Of a stretch of 64,000 nucleotides of DNA, positions 1-8,402 are shown piece after piece. Within the stretch, counting starts at the first letter, position 1. Each line of letters opens with the position of its first letter. Made by a program: the position numbers and the translations under genes. A model generated the notes under the pieces. That model had not been told where the DNA came from. It did no database searches and was given only the letters and a program-made list of their open reading frames with translations. This DNA comes from Deltaproteobacteria bacterium (GTDB lineage: Bacteria; Myxococcota_A; Polyangia; JAAYKL01): positions 1 to 64,000 of the forward strand of contig JAQTNF010000009.1 of assembly GCA_028713995.1 (NCBI GenBank), read 5' to 3'.

Positions 1-1080
1 GATCATGTAGCTCGGATCGATGTACTTGAGGGTGAACCGCTCGCGACCGCCGAAGCGCCTTTCGATGATTTCTTTGAGGAACACGCCGATATCGCCGAAC
101 TTCCGGTTGCCCGAGGCGTCGGCCCCGGCCGCGGCCTTCATGTGCTCCTGTCCCGCGCCCTCGGCCGCCACGATGACCGTGGGCTTGCGCTTGGCGAACC
201 GGCCTTCGAGGTACCTGAACAGGCCGTGCTCCCCTTCGAGGTCGAACGGAACCTCCGGGATGAGCACCAGGTTCGCGTTGCCCACGGCCAGGGCCGCGCT
301 CGCCGCGATGAACCCGGCCTCGCGCCCCATGAGCTTGACGAGCCCGATACCGTTCTCGACCGAGGACGCCTCGAAGTACGCGGCCCGGATGGCGTCCGCG
401 GCGAGCCCCACCGCGGTCTCGAAACCGAACGTCTGATCCACGAGCGGGATGTCGTTGTCGATGGTCTTGGGGACGCCGATGAGCCCGATGCTCACCTGGC
501 GCCGCCCGACCTCCTCGGCGAGCGCCATGAGGCCCCGGAACGTGCCGTCGCCGCCCACCGCGAACAGGAGGCCGATGCCCAGGCGCTCGAGGGTGTCGGC
601 CATCACCTCGGACTTCTCGGGCCCGCGCGAGGTGCCGAGGAGCGTGCCGCCGGCCCGGTGGATGTCCTTGACCGCGTCGGGCTCGAGCGCGACGATCGGG
701 TGTCCGTTCTTCGGGTTGAGGCCGGCGTAGCCGTAACGGAACCCGTGGATCGCACGCACGCCATAGCCGTGGTACAGGGTCATGACCAACCCGCGGATGA
801 CGTTGTTGAGGCCCGGGCACAGGCCGCCGCAGGTCACGATGCCCACGGCGAGCCCTTCCGGCCGGAAGAAGATGCGCTGCCTCGGCCCGGCCAGCTCCAG
901 CGAAGGCGGCTCCTTGCCGCTTGCCAGGTGCGCGCGTACGGAATCCATGGACGGGTCCGCGATGGCCCGCGCGTCGTCGGGCGTGAAGTCCGCGAGCACG
1001 TCACCCGGCTCGGTGCCCAGGTTGATGGGCGACTGCACGGTCGCCGGTCCCAGCGTCCCGATCGCGAACTTGTCCGTCAT
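1..1080 (-). CDS. pfk: 6-phosphofructokinase, PPi-PFK-like group, partial at left edge
   Basis: Glycolytic enzyme phosphorylating fructose 6-phosphate. The 360 codons seen start MTDKFAIGTLG and run off the window without a stop. Residues about 83-96 contain GGLCPGLNNVIRG, 176-180 are GGDGT and 204-210 are PKTIDND. PKTIDND is typical of the PPi-PFK/plant/trypanosomatid branch. Gly in GGDGT, where strict PPi enzymes usually have GGDD, argues for ATP as phosphoryl donor; this is inferred from family rules. There are two adjacent ATG codons (1083 and 1080). The second is preferred because GGAGG then lies 5 nt upstream. Transcribed divergently from the lipoprotein gene at 1290. Confidence 0.88.
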   Translation of the reverse strand, partial: MTDKFAIGTLGPATVQSPINLGTEPGDVLADFTPDDARAIADPSMDSVRAHLASGKEPPSLELAGPRQRIFFRPEGLAVGIVTCGGLCPGLNNVIRGLVMTLYHGYGVRAIHGFRYGYAGLNPKNGHPIVALEPDAVKDIHRAGGTLLGTSRGPEKSEVMADTLERLGIGLLFAVGGDGTFRGLMALAEEVGRRQVSIGLIGVPKTIDNDIPLVDQTFGFETAVGLAADAIRAAYFEASSVENGIGLVKLMGREAGFIAASAALAVGNANLVLIPEVPFDLEGEHGLFRYLEGRFAKRKPTVIVAAEGAGQEHMKAAAGADASGNRKFGDIGVFLKEIIERRFGGRERFTLKYIDPSYMI

Positions 1081-1172
1081 CATTTCCTCCGCGTGGCGCG
1101 CCTCGCCGCCTCGAGGCCATCGTGCGGCGCGCCGGGAGCTGCGTCAATATGATTGGTCGCACCAAGTTTTCT

Positions 1173-1198
1173 CACAGGTCGATCGCACAGGTCGATCG
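1173..1198. repeat. Perfect 13-bp tandem direct repeat, operator-like
   Basis: CACAGGTCGATCG occurs twice head to tail. Each copy contains the palindrome CGATCG. The array ends 7 bp before a consensus TTGACA in the divergent pfk/lipoprotein intergenic region, a position suited to an activator or repressor site. No regulator is identified. Confidence 0.6.
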
Positions 1199-1205
1199 CG
1201 CGCGC

Positions 1206-1234
1206 TTGACATTTCGCGCCCCCTTGCCTAGTGA
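1206..1234 (+). promoter_or_regulatory. Candidate promoter for the 1290 lipoprotein gene
   Basis: A perfect -35 TTGACA (1206-1211) is followed by a 17-bp spacer and a weak -10 TAGTGA (1229-1234). It would give a 5' leader of about 50 nt before the ATG at 1290. The -10 match is poor, so this rests on the -35 box, the spacing and the upstream tandem repeat. Confidence 0.35.
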
Positions 1235-1289
1235 GTCGATAGAAAAAACATCGTGAGATACTGGGAAGGAAGGGAGGAGGTCATTGAGC

Positions 1290-1931
1290 ATGACGAAGAG
1301 ATTGCTTGCCGTCGCCCTCTGCGCCATGGCCGTCGCGTGCGGCGGCGCGGCACAAGACAGCGCTCAACGCCCCATCGTCGGGATCGGGCAGGGACGGGTG
1401 GTCCTGGCCGCGCAGGATCTGCTCCTCGAGAAGGGTTACTCCTGCACCAAGGTCGACGCCCAGCAGGGGCTGTTGTCGACGGATTGGAGCAACCAGCCAC
1501 GCCGCTCGACACGCTACGAGGTGCAAGCTGTGCCGTCGGACAAGACGCCGGGAGCCGTCGTCGTCACGGTGCGCGCCTTGTCTCGAGACCGTACGCTCGG
1601 CGGTTGGAGCCCCGAATACGGCTCGCAGAGCGATGCCGAGAACCTCTTGGAGGACATCCTCGGGTGGGAGGACACCGCAACCGAAAAGCCGCCGATCACG
1701 CCCACCGAGCCTTCGTGCAAGGGCTCCGCGGATTGCCCGGCCGGGCAGCATTGCGGCTCGGGGCGGTGCGTGTCGGAGTGCACGGGGAGCACGGATTGCG
1801 GGGCGCAGGAGCAGTGCGACGGCAAGGGCCGGTGCGTCCAGGTCGTGGAGCCTGTGCCGCCCGCGCCTGACATGGCTGTCGAGAAGCGGCCGGCTGCCAA
1901 GAACGGCAAGAACACGAAAACAACCAATTGA
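1290..1931 (+). CDS. Cys-rich lipoprotein of unknown function
   Basis: 213 residues. The N-terminus MTKRLLAVALCAMAVAC has basic residues, a hydrophobic core and a Cys at 17 in a lipobox-like AVAC context, so export and probable lipidation are expected. The middle domain is unassigned. The C-terminal third has two short Cys-rich repeats (pattern C-x4-DC-x4-xC-x-x-G-x-C) like small disulfide modules common in secreted deltaproteobacterial proteins, then a Lys-rich tail. The ATG at 1290 is chosen over the in-frame TTG at 1284 because GGAGGAGG sits 9 nt upstream. First of three consecutive exported proteins, possibly an operon. Confidence 0.75.
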   Translation: MTKRLLAVALCAMAVACGGAAQDSAQRPIVGIGQGRVVLAAQDLLLEKGYSCTKVDAQQGLLSTDWSNQPRRSTRYEVQAVPSDKTPGAVVVTVRALSRDRTLGGWSPEYGSQSDAENLLEDILGWEDTATEKPPITPTEPSCKGSADCPAGQHCGSGRCVSECTGSTDCGAQEQCDGKGRCVQVVEPVPPAPDMAVEKRPAAKNGKNTKTTN

Positions 1932-1954
1932 ACATGAGGAAGGAGGAGGGAATC

Positions 1955-3112
1955 ATGCGCGTGAAACCAACAAGGAAGTGGCTGCCTATCCTGGCCGCGG
2001 TCACGCTGTTCACTGCCTACGCCGTGCCGGCGTTGGCCACCGAGGCCCGCAAGGCCGCCCTGGTGGACAACCCGATGGTCACGGACGACACGGATATCGT
2101 TTACTTCCCGGGCGTGCTCACGACCTACACCAACATGGTGTTCCTCGACGTGATGCCGGACATCGACGCGGTCAACGGCGACGCGGGCCTCATCGTCGGC
2201 AAGAACGTCGCGTTCGGGTTCTGGGTCCATCGGGATGCCCGGTGGCACGACATCGCCGACACGGCCGACACCTTCGCCATCCAGGGCATGCCGGAGGTCT
2301 ATGATCTGTTCGACCTCTTCTTCGCCATGAAGAACGGGTTCGGCCTGCGGCTCTCCATGTCCGCCGGGCTCGACACGCGCAACGTCGACAAGCCGGACGA
2401 CACGGGCGGCGCGGCCGTTGTGACCGAGCTGCAGCCCGGGTACAGTCTCGACACGGGCTCGTACCACGGTGACTTCGGCGTCGGGCTCAGCCTCCCCTAT
2501 TACGAGATCGCGAACGCCGGGGACACGCAGTACAAGACGGGCTGGCTCCCCTCGTTCTCGCTCCATCACCGCTCGATCATCCTGCCCCAGGCGGACATGG
2601 CCTGGGTCGCCGACGTGCTGCTCACGCGCCGCGCGTATTCCGTGGAGACCAAGGGCAGCGGCGGCGTTTCGGGCGACGTCGGCAGGTGGGAGACGGCGCT
2701 CGTGATCGGGCCCCGGCTCAGGCTGCCCGAGAGCCTCACGCTGTGGGTCGGCGTGCGTCTCGGGCTGGAGAACCTGTCGGGGACCCTCGACGACAAAGAC
2801 ATCCCGGCGCTGACGGCCGTGAGCTTCCCCGGTGTCATGGCATCGGCCGAGATCACGCTCGTCGACATCCTTCACCTGCGCGCCGGCGCCAACTACGACG
2901 TATTCTGGACGGTTGCCGACGACTCGGACGGCGACACGCAGCAGCGCGGCATGGGCCAGCGCTTTAGGTGGTCGACGGGCATCGGCGTGTCGCCCAAGAG
3001 CTTCCAGATCGACGCCACGATTTCGGACAATCTCTACTTCAACGGGCCCCAGATGATCGGCGGCAACAACCCGGGCTTCCTCGGGATGATCTCGGCCGCC
3101 TATAACTGGTGA
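1955..3112 (+). CDS. Putative outer-membrane beta-barrel protein
   Basis: 385 residues starting MRVKPTRKWLPILAAVTL. A classical signal peptide ends near ALA-TE (about residue 29). The rest has no further hydrophobic helix but many alternating polar/aromatic stretches and ends in AAYNW, an aromatic C-terminus as in barrel proteins inserted by BamA. The ATG at 1955 is chosen because AAGGAGGAGG lies just upstream; earlier in-frame starts would disrupt the signal peptide. It follows the Cys-rich lipoprotein by 23 bp. I recognise no specific family; transport or structural roles are equally possible. Confidence 0.65.
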   Translation: MRVKPTRKWLPILAAVTLFTAYAVPALATEARKAALVDNPMVTDDTDIVYFPGVLTTYTNMVFLDVMPDIDAVNGDAGLIVGKNVAFGFWVHRDARWHDIADTADTFAIQGMPEVYDLFDLFFAMKNGFGLRLSMSAGLDTRNVDKPDDTGGAAVVTELQPGYSLDTGSYHGDFGVGLSLPYYEIANAGDTQYKTGWLPSFSLHHRSIILPQADMAWVADVLLTRRAYSVETKGSGGVSGDVGRWETALVIGPRLRLPESLTLWVGVRLGLENLSGTLDDKDIPALTAVSFPGVMASAEITLVDILHLRAGANYDVFWTVADDSDGDTQQRGMGQRFRWSTGIGVSPKSFQIDATISDNLYFNGPQMIGGNNPGFLGMISAAYNW

Positions 3113-3125
3113 GAGGAGGACGACC

Positions 3126-3470
3126 ATGAAGACGCACATCATCAGGGTTTTGGGGACGGCCACGTGCTTAAGCCTCCTGATGCTCGGGCTCTCGGCGTTG
3201 TCATGCTTGGACGCCGGCGGCTCCCCGAGCGGCGCGGCTGGGCTCGGCCTCGATCTCCACCTCGACGGCTTCCCGTTCGCGGTTGAGATCGACGGCGGAA
3301 ACGGCGACACGGACACCGAAGAGATACACGGCTGCCCGGAAACGAACTACCAGGACTGCCTGCTGAGCTTCCAGGAGTGCCTCCAGTCGGACTTCGACGG
3401 CGGGGACTGCACATCGGAGATGTGCAACTGTCTCACGACCTACGGATGTGACCTGCCCTACGGTTGCTGA
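3126..3470 (+). CDS. Small exported Cys-rich protein
   Basis: 114 residues with a hydrophobic N-terminus and a Cys at 27 (SALSC context), so either a lipoprotein or a secreted protein. A Gly/Asp-rich linker is followed by a compact C-terminal block containing at least eight Cys in about 45 residues, consistent with a disulfide-stabilised mini-domain. A strong SD (GAGGAGG) lies 13 bp after the preceding stop codon, so it is probably co-transcribed with the barrel-like protein. Function unknown. Confidence 0.65.
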   Translation: MKTHIIRVLGTATCLSLLMLGLSALSCLDAGGSPSGAAGLGLDLHLDGFPFAVEIDGGNGDTDTEEIHGCPETNYQDCLLSFQECLQSDFDGGDCTSEMCNCLTTYGCDLPYGC

Positions 3471-3502
3471 TCTGTTGAGCTCTGCTTTGGCGAACGCCTT
3501 CA

Positions 3503-3534
3503 TTGACACGACCGGCGCCGCGAAGCGATAGAAT
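3503..3534 (+). promoter_or_regulatory. Possible leaderless promoter of mutS2
   Basis: TTGACA (3503-3508) and TAGAAT (3529-3534, five of six matches to consensus) precede the ATG at 3542, which lies 7 nt after the -10 box. Start codon and transcription start would nearly coincide, and no SD is visible. The 20-bp spacer is longer than ideal, so the -35 assignment is doubtful. Confidence 0.3.
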
Positions 3535-3541
3535 CACGGCC

Positions 3542-5947
3542 ATGATCTTCCCCGAAAAGACGCTCCACGATCTCGAGTGGCCGCGGCTGCTCGAGCACTT
3601 GTCCCAGCGTTGCACCGGCTCCGCGGCGGCGCAGGCGAGCCTTCACCTGCCCTTCCTTCCGCCGGAACGTGCCTGGAAGAGGCTCGCGCTCGTCGCGGAG
3701 CTCATGGAGTGCATCCGCAAGGGCGATCCACCGCCCCCGTTGCCCGCGGATTCCATCTCGCAGTGGTTGGCCCTCGTTCGCGGCGAGGGTGCCATCCCGG
3801 CCGAGGGCCTCCTCGCCATCGCCACCGACGTGCGCCTGTTCGTGGCTGTGGCTCGGTACCTGGACGCGCGGCGCGACGTCTGTCCCGGCAATGCGGCGCT
3901 GGTCATTCCCGCAAGCGGCCCCCAGGCGCTCGTTCCGCTCGCGCGGCTCGCGTCCGAGATCGAGGGCTCGTTCGAGCCCGACGGCACACTCTCCGACTTC
4001 GCGAGCCCGGAGCTCGGCCCGTTGCGGCGCAAGGCCGCGAGCCTGCGCAGCGGCATCCTCACGCGCCTCGAACGGATGGCCGAGGCCGAGCAGGATCTGC
4101 TGCAGGACAGGTCCGTCACCATGCGCGGCGATCGTTACGTGCTTCCGGTCCGGGCCGACGCGCACAGGCGGCTGCCGGGCATCGTCCACGGCGCCTCGGG
4201 CTCCGGAGCCACGGTCTTCCTGGAGCCCGAGGAGATGGTGGGACTCGGCAACGACCTCATGCTGGCGCGCGAGGAGATTCTGCGCGAGGAGGCGCGCATC
4301 CTGCGGGCCCTCGGGGAGGCGGTCCGCGATCTCCTGCCCGAGGTGACGGGTGCGTTCGAATCGCTCGTCGAGACCGAGGTGCGCATCGCCTCGGCCCGCC
4401 TGGCCACCGACTTGGGCGCCGCCCTGCCGATCCGCGCCGACTCCGGGATCGCGGATCTCGTGGCCGCGCGACATCCCCTTCTCGTGCTGTCGGGCGTGCA
4501 CGTGGTGCCGAGCCGCATTGAGGTGACGCCGGGAGAGTGCCTCGTGGTCTCCGGTCCCAACGCGGGCGGCAAGACCGTGGTGCTCAAGACCGTGGGCCTG
4601 TGTGGGCTCATGCTCGCCGCGGGACTGCCTGCACCGCTCGACCCCACCTCGCGCCTGGGCGTTCCAACGGGCGTGCTGACCGACATCGGCGACGAGCAGA
4701 GCCTCGTCAAGAACCTGTCCACGTTCTCGGCCCACATGACGAACATCGCCGCCATCCTCGGATCCGCGGGCCCGGGCGTCATCGTGCTCCTCGACGAGCT
4801 GTCCGCGGGGACCGATCCGATCGAGGGCGCCGCGCTTGCGGAGGCGATTCTCGAGGACATGTGCGCACGCGGAGCGTCCGCCCTGTGCACGACCCACTTC
4901 GACGCGCTCAAGGCCCGCGCGCAGGATGGCAGGGGCTTCGTCAACGCGGCCGTGGGATTCGACGTCGAGGCCTTGAGTCCCACGTTCGAGCTGCGCCGGG
5001 GAACGCCGGGCAGCTCGAGCGCGCTCGCCATCGCGGGCCGCTTCGGGATTTTCCCGGTCCTGGTCGAGCGGGCGCGGGCCCTCCTGCCCGACGGCATTCG
5101 GGATCTCACGCGCGTGATCGAGTCGCTCGAACAGGAGCGGCGCAAGGCCGCGTTCGAGAAGACGGCGCTCACCGAGGAACGCCGGGCGCTCGCGGCGCTC
5201 GCCGAGCGTCACAAAGAAGAGCTCGCGCGGCTCAAGGCGCGGCAGGACCGGATCATCGAGGAGGAGGCCGCAGCCCTGTGGGCCTCGATCCGGGCCGCGC
5301 GCGAGAAGGTCCGCGATGCGGAGACGCGCCTACGCAGACGGGGGACCGACGCGTCTGTGGTTCGCGACGTCCGCAAGACCGTCAACCAGATCGCGGAGGA
5401 GATCGACTCGCGCGGGCCGAGCGCGGGCGGCAAGGGCGAAGCGGGATGGGACCGTGTGCCACGAGCCGAGGACCTCGCGCTCGGCGTGAAGGTGCACGTG
5501 ATTCCACTGCGCGGGACGGGTGTCGTCGACACCGTACCCAAGGGTGGCAAGCTCTTCGTGCGCGTGGGCGGGGCGAGAGCGCGGGTTTGTGTCGACGAGT
5601 TGCGCCTGCCGAGCGAGCCTGCTCCGGCCGCCCGTTCGGCCGTGGCCCGCAAGCCCGCACCGAAAGTCGACCGGAACACCGCGGAGGAACACCCGATCCG
5701 GACGTCCGACAACACGCTCGATCTGCGCGGCATGACCTCGGACGAGGCGGTCGCGGCGACCGAAGCGTTTCTCGACCGCGCCTTACGCGACGGAACCGGC
5801 ACCGTCTTCGTGCTGCACGGCTTCGGCACGGGCGCTCTGCTCAAGGCCGTGCGCGCCTATCTTGGTTCTTCGGCGTATGTGGAAAAGTGGCGACCCGGTG
5901 AGCCTGACGAGGGCGGCGACGGCATCACGGCGGCGTGGCTCCGCTGA
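3542..5947 (+). CDS. mutS2: Endonuclease MutS2 (Smr-domain DNA/ribosome-associated ATPase)
   Basis: 801 residues, the usual MutS2 length. The order is a MutS-like clamp/lever region, an ABC-type ATPase with Walker A GPNAGGKT near residues 338-345 and a Walker B region VIVLLDE, a long Arg/Glu-rich coiled coil (about 510-620), and a C-terminal Smr nuclease domain starting with LDLRGMTSDEA near 725 and including VLHGFGTG. It lacks the mismatch-recognition domain of MutS. The family is linked to suppression of recombination and, in Bacillus, to rescue of collided ribosomes. The start is taken at ATG 3542 (MIFPEKTLHDLEW); no SD is present. The 3' end overlaps the convergent gene at 5925 by 23 bp. 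Confidence 0.93.
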   Translation: MIFPEKTLHDLEWPRLLEHLSQRCTGSAAAQASLHLPFLPPERAWKRLALVAELMECIRKGDPPPPLPADSISQWLALVRGEGAIPAEGLLAIATDVRLFVAVARYLDARRDVCPGNAALVIPASGPQALVPLARLASEIEGSFEPDGTLSDFASPELGPLRRKAASLRSGILTRLERMAEAEQDLLQDRSVTMRGDRYVLPVRADAHRRLPGIVHGASGSGATVFLEPEEMVGLGNDLMLAREEILREEARILRALGEAVRDLLPEVTGAFESLVETEVRIASARLATDLGAALPIRADSGIADLVAARHPLLVLSGVHVVPSRIEVTPGECLVVSGPNAGGKTVVLKTVGLCGLMLAAGLPAPLDPTSRLGVPTGVLTDIGDEQSLVKNLSTFSAHMTNIAAILGSAGPGVIVLLDELSAGTDPIEGAALAEAILEDMCARGASALCTTHFDALKARAQDGRGFVNAAVGFDVEALSPTFELRRGTPGSSSALAIAGRFGIFPVLVERARALLPDGIRDLTRVIESLEQERRKAAFEKTALTEERRALAALAERHKEELARLKARQDRIIEEEAAALWASIRAAREKVRDAETRLRRRGTDASVVRDVRKTVNQIAEEIDSRGPSAGGKGEAGWDRVPRAEDLALGVKVHVIPLRGTGVVDTVPKGGKLFVRVGGARARVCVDELRLPSEPAPAARSAVARKPAPKVDRNTAEEHPIRTSDNTLDLRGMTSDEAVAATEAFLDRALRDGTGTVFVLHGFGTGALLKAVRAYLGSSAYVEKWRPGEPDEGGDGITAAWLR

Positions 5948-6542
5948 CCGGATCTTCATCCTCGTCGATCCCCGGCGCCGCGCTCGTCTCTGCCAGCATC
6001 TTGCGAATGGCATCGGTTCGTCTCACGGTCCGCGGTGACACCGAATACACGGACGAGAGGCCGGACCAGCACTTGGTCCAGATCTCGGAGCCGACCTCGC
6101 CGTCGGCGAGTCGTCCGAGCACCTCCCAGTAGGTCCACTCCAGCCGGCGCCACCTCTTCTGCGCGGTGAGGATCTCCTGGAGCGAAGCGAGGGCGCACAC
6201 GCACGTCGGATCCTCGCGCAGGGCACGCAGGAAAAACCCCACGGCCAGAGCGGGCCTTTTGAGATGGTTCAGGCTCAAGTTGCCCGCGGCGCAGTGATGC
6301 GCGGCCCGCAGCGACGGGGACCCTGCGGCGGCGGCGCGCCTTTCCACGGCCCGGAGCGCCTCCCGCGTCTTGCCCGTCTTCCTGGCCTCCTCGAGAATTG
6401 CGACGAGCTCGGGATCCATGGGGCCGGGCATGCACGTCTCCCCTACGGGAATGCGGCGGGCCACCAAGTAGCCGCGCACCAGTCGAGCGACGAGCAGGAC
6501 GATGAACAGGCCTGCCAGGACCGCGAGGATCGGGCTTTGCAT
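5925..6542 (-). CDS. Membrane-anchored helical-repeat (TPR-like) protein
   Basis: 205 residues. The start MQSPILAVLAGLFIVLLVARL gives one N-terminal transmembrane anchor. The rest is Ala/Leu/Arg-rich and helical, with patterns such as ALAVGFFLRALREDP and ALASLQEIL that resemble TPR units. The architecture resembles LapB/YciM-type or other inner-membrane TPR scaffolds, but I see no rubredoxin-like metal motif, so only the fold is proposed. Convergent with and overlapping the end of mutS2. A promoter match leaves about 7 nt before the ATG. Confidence 0.6.
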   Translation of the reverse strand: MQSPILAVLAGLFIVLLVARLVRGYLVARRIPVGETCMPGPMDPELVAILEEARKTGKTREALRAVERRAAAAGSPSLRAAHHCAAGNLSLNHLKRPALAVGFFLRALREDPTCVCALASLQEILTAQKRWRRLEWTYWEVLGRLADGEVGSEIWTKCWSGLSSVYSVSPRTVRRTDAIRKMLAETSAAPGIDEDEDPVSGATPP

Positions 6543-6549
6543 GCCCTCA

Positions 6550-6577
6550 ATGATAACCTGCGACCGATCCGAGTCAA
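6550..6577 (-). promoter_or_regulatory. Promoter with near-leaderless spacing for the 6542 gene
   Basis: Read on the minus strand: -35 TTGACT (6577-6572), 16-bp spacer, -10 TATCAT (6555-6550, five of six), then 7 nt to the ATG at 6542. The start of transcription would fall on or next to the start codon. Confidence 0.5.
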
Positions 6578-6709
6578 TGAAACTCGTGAATCCAGCGTGG
6601 CGAACGCCGATGCGACGAGTGGCAACCAGCCTCTTGCGGGGAATGCGGGAATGGAGCAGAATCCTGGTCAATCCGTTTCATGAAAGAAAAGAAGGGAGCG
6701 TCGAAGACC

Positions 6710-7444
6710 ATGAGAATGAACCTCATCACGATGTTGGTCGCGTGCGCGTTTGTCGGGTTGGCCGCGGTCGCCTGCGAGAACAGCCCGGTCCAGATCCCAG
6801 GTTTCAGCCAGTCCGCGCCTGCTCCGGCCCAGCCTTTGCCTCCGGCCCTGCCCGCACCTTCGGCCGTGCCCCAGGTGCCGGCTATGCCCCCTGCGGCCCC
6901 GCCGGTCCCCCAGCCGATCCCGGCCCCTCTTCCGATCCCGGCTCCGGTTCCGGCCACTCCTCCGGTCCCGGTCCCGGCTCCGATCCCGGGCGCCGCTGCA
7001 GCTCCGGCCCCGGCTCCGGCTCCGGTTGTTCCGGTGGCGACGGCTCCGGTTGCCCCGACCGTGGCGCCTCCGCCCGCGCCCACGGGCGACGAGCTCGTTG
7101 ACCTGATGAACGCGACACAGCAGAAAGTGGCTGCGGATCGCATACCCACTGGCGGCACGACCCTGACCCGCATGGAGCTCAAGAAGGGGAAGAAGCAGGC
7201 CTACGACGTACAGCTGCCGGGCCCGCCGTTCTGCCACACCTATGTCGCGGTGGGCGGCAAGGGCGTCGAGAACCTCGATCTCTCCATCGCCTCCCCCACC
7301 GGTGCGATCGAAGGCAGCGACGGCACCGAAGACGCGACCCCGGTCATCGCGAACCACTGCCCGATCGCTCCCGGGAACTACCGGCTCACGGTCACCATGA
7401 CCAAGGGCAGCGGCGAGTTCGCGATCCAGGTCTTCTCGAAGTAG
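6710..7444 (+). CDS. Pro/Ala-rich lipoprotein with C-terminal globular domain
   Basis: 244 residues. The N-terminus MRMNLITMLVACAFVGLAAVAC places a Cys at 22 after a hydrophobic stretch, probably a lipoprotein. Residues about 30-125 are a low-complexity Pro/Ala/Val linker (runs of PAPAPAP type) that could span periplasm or cell wall. A C-terminal domain of about 115 residues contains two Cys and looks beta-rich (GNYRLTVTMTKGSGEFAIQVF), similar in style to PPC-like domains. ATG 6710 is chosen over 6680 because AAGGGAG is upstream and it gives a clean signal. Function unknown. Confidence 0.7.
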   Translation: MRMNLITMLVACAFVGLAAVACENSPVQIPGFSQSAPAPAQPLPPALPAPSAVPQVPAMPPAAPPVPQPIPAPLPIPAPVPATPPVPVPAPIPGAAAAPAPAPAPVVPVATAPVAPTVAPPPAPTGDELVDLMNATQQKVAADRIPTGGTTLTRMELKKGKKQAYDVQLPGPPFCHTYVAVGGKGVENLDLSIASPTGAIEGSDGTEDATPVIANHCPIAPGNYRLTVTMTKGSGEFAIQVFSK

Positions 7445-7458
7445 TCGCCCCCGAAACC

Positions 7459-8397
7459 TCAATCACCGAAAAGAGAACCGGCCTCCAGCCTCGCACCCAC
7501 GGCGAATGCGTGCGCGCTCATGCGCGCCCTGCCCTCTCTCTGAAGCTCGACGAGGCGCAGGATCCCTCGACCGCAGGCCACGTCGATACCTGTCCTGCCC
7601 ACGGCTACGACCGTACCCGGGGCGCCGGACCGCATATCAGCGTCGATCACCCGAGCGGCGTGAACGAGGAGCGGTGCGCCACGCATCTTCGTGGAGGCGC
7701 ATGGCCACGGGTGCATGCCGCGCACATGGCATCCCAGCTCCGCGGCTGTCCGCGTCCAGTCTACGCGACCGTCCCCCTTCGCGAGCATGCGCGCAACCGT
7801 CGCCTTCGAGGGGTCCTGGGGCCTGGCGACGAGCCGATCCCAGGAACGCAAGGCGGCGATCAGGGTTTCTGCTCCAAGAGCCGCGAGCCGCTCGGTCAGC
7901 TCGCCGGCAGTCTCGTCGTTCAAGATGTCGACGCCGACTTCAAGCAGCACCGGACCGGTGTCGAGCCCCTCGTCCATGCGCATGATGGAGACTCCAGTGC
8001 GGGAGTCGCCCGAGAGAATGGCCCAGTTCACTGGCGCCGCGCCGCGGTGGCGAGGCAGGAGGGATGCGTGCACGTTGAGGCACCCCAGGCGAGGCGTTGC
8101 GAGGAGGCGACGTCCCATGAGCTTTCCGAATGCGGCCGTTACGATCAGGTCCGGCGACAGGCCTCCAATCTCCTCCGCGAACCCGCTGCCCTTGACGCTC
8201 TCCGGCTGGAGCACCGCGACACCGAGCCTGCCGGCCGCATCCTTGACCGGCGGCGCGACGAGCTTGCGCCCCCTGCCGGCGGGACGATCCGGCTGGGTGA
8301 CGACGAGCCGTACGTCGGTTTCGGATGCGAGCGCTTCGAGGATGGGCACGCCGAAGGATGGGGTTCCCATGAAGACCGTTTTCAGGCGCTCGGTCAT
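7459..8397 (-). CDS. fmt: Methionyl-tRNA formyltransferase
   Basis: 312 residues, normal length. It formylates Met-tRNAi with 10-formyl-THF to make the initiator fMet-tRNA. The N-terminal Rossmann domain begins LKTVFMGTPSFGVPIL. The formyl-transfer signature is visible as NVHASLLPRHRGAAPVNW followed by GVSIMRMDEGLDTGP. The C-terminal domain contains VDWTRTAAELGCHVRGMHPWP. It lies 5 bp downstream of def, the usual pairing of formylation and deformylation enzymes. The end is convergent with the lipoprotein gene, 14 bp away. Confidence 0.97.
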   Translation of the reverse strand: MTERLKTVFMGTPSFGVPILEALASETDVRLVVTQPDRPAGRGRKLVAPPVKDAAGRLGVAVLQPESVKGSGFAEEIGGLSPDLIVTAAFGKLMGRRLLATPRLGCLNVHASLLPRHRGAAPVNWAILSGDSRTGVSIMRMDEGLDTGPVLLEVGVDILNDETAGELTERLAALGAETLIAALRSWDRLVARPQDPSKATVARMLAKGDGRVDWTRTAAELGCHVRGMHPWPCASTKMRGAPLLVHAARVIDADMRSGAPGTVVAVGRTGIDVACGRGILRLVELQREGRARMSAHAFAVGARLEAGSLFGD

Positions 8398-8402
8398 GGG
8401 AA

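Noticed and set aside
1514-3316. 600-codon minus-strand frame opposite the exported-protein cluster
   Set aside because: Three plus-strand genes there have signal peptides and strong SDs; the antisense frame has none.
3500-5212. 570-codon frame opposite mutS2
   Set aside because: No recognisable domain, composition typical of antisense to a high-GC gene, and mutS2 is unambiguous.
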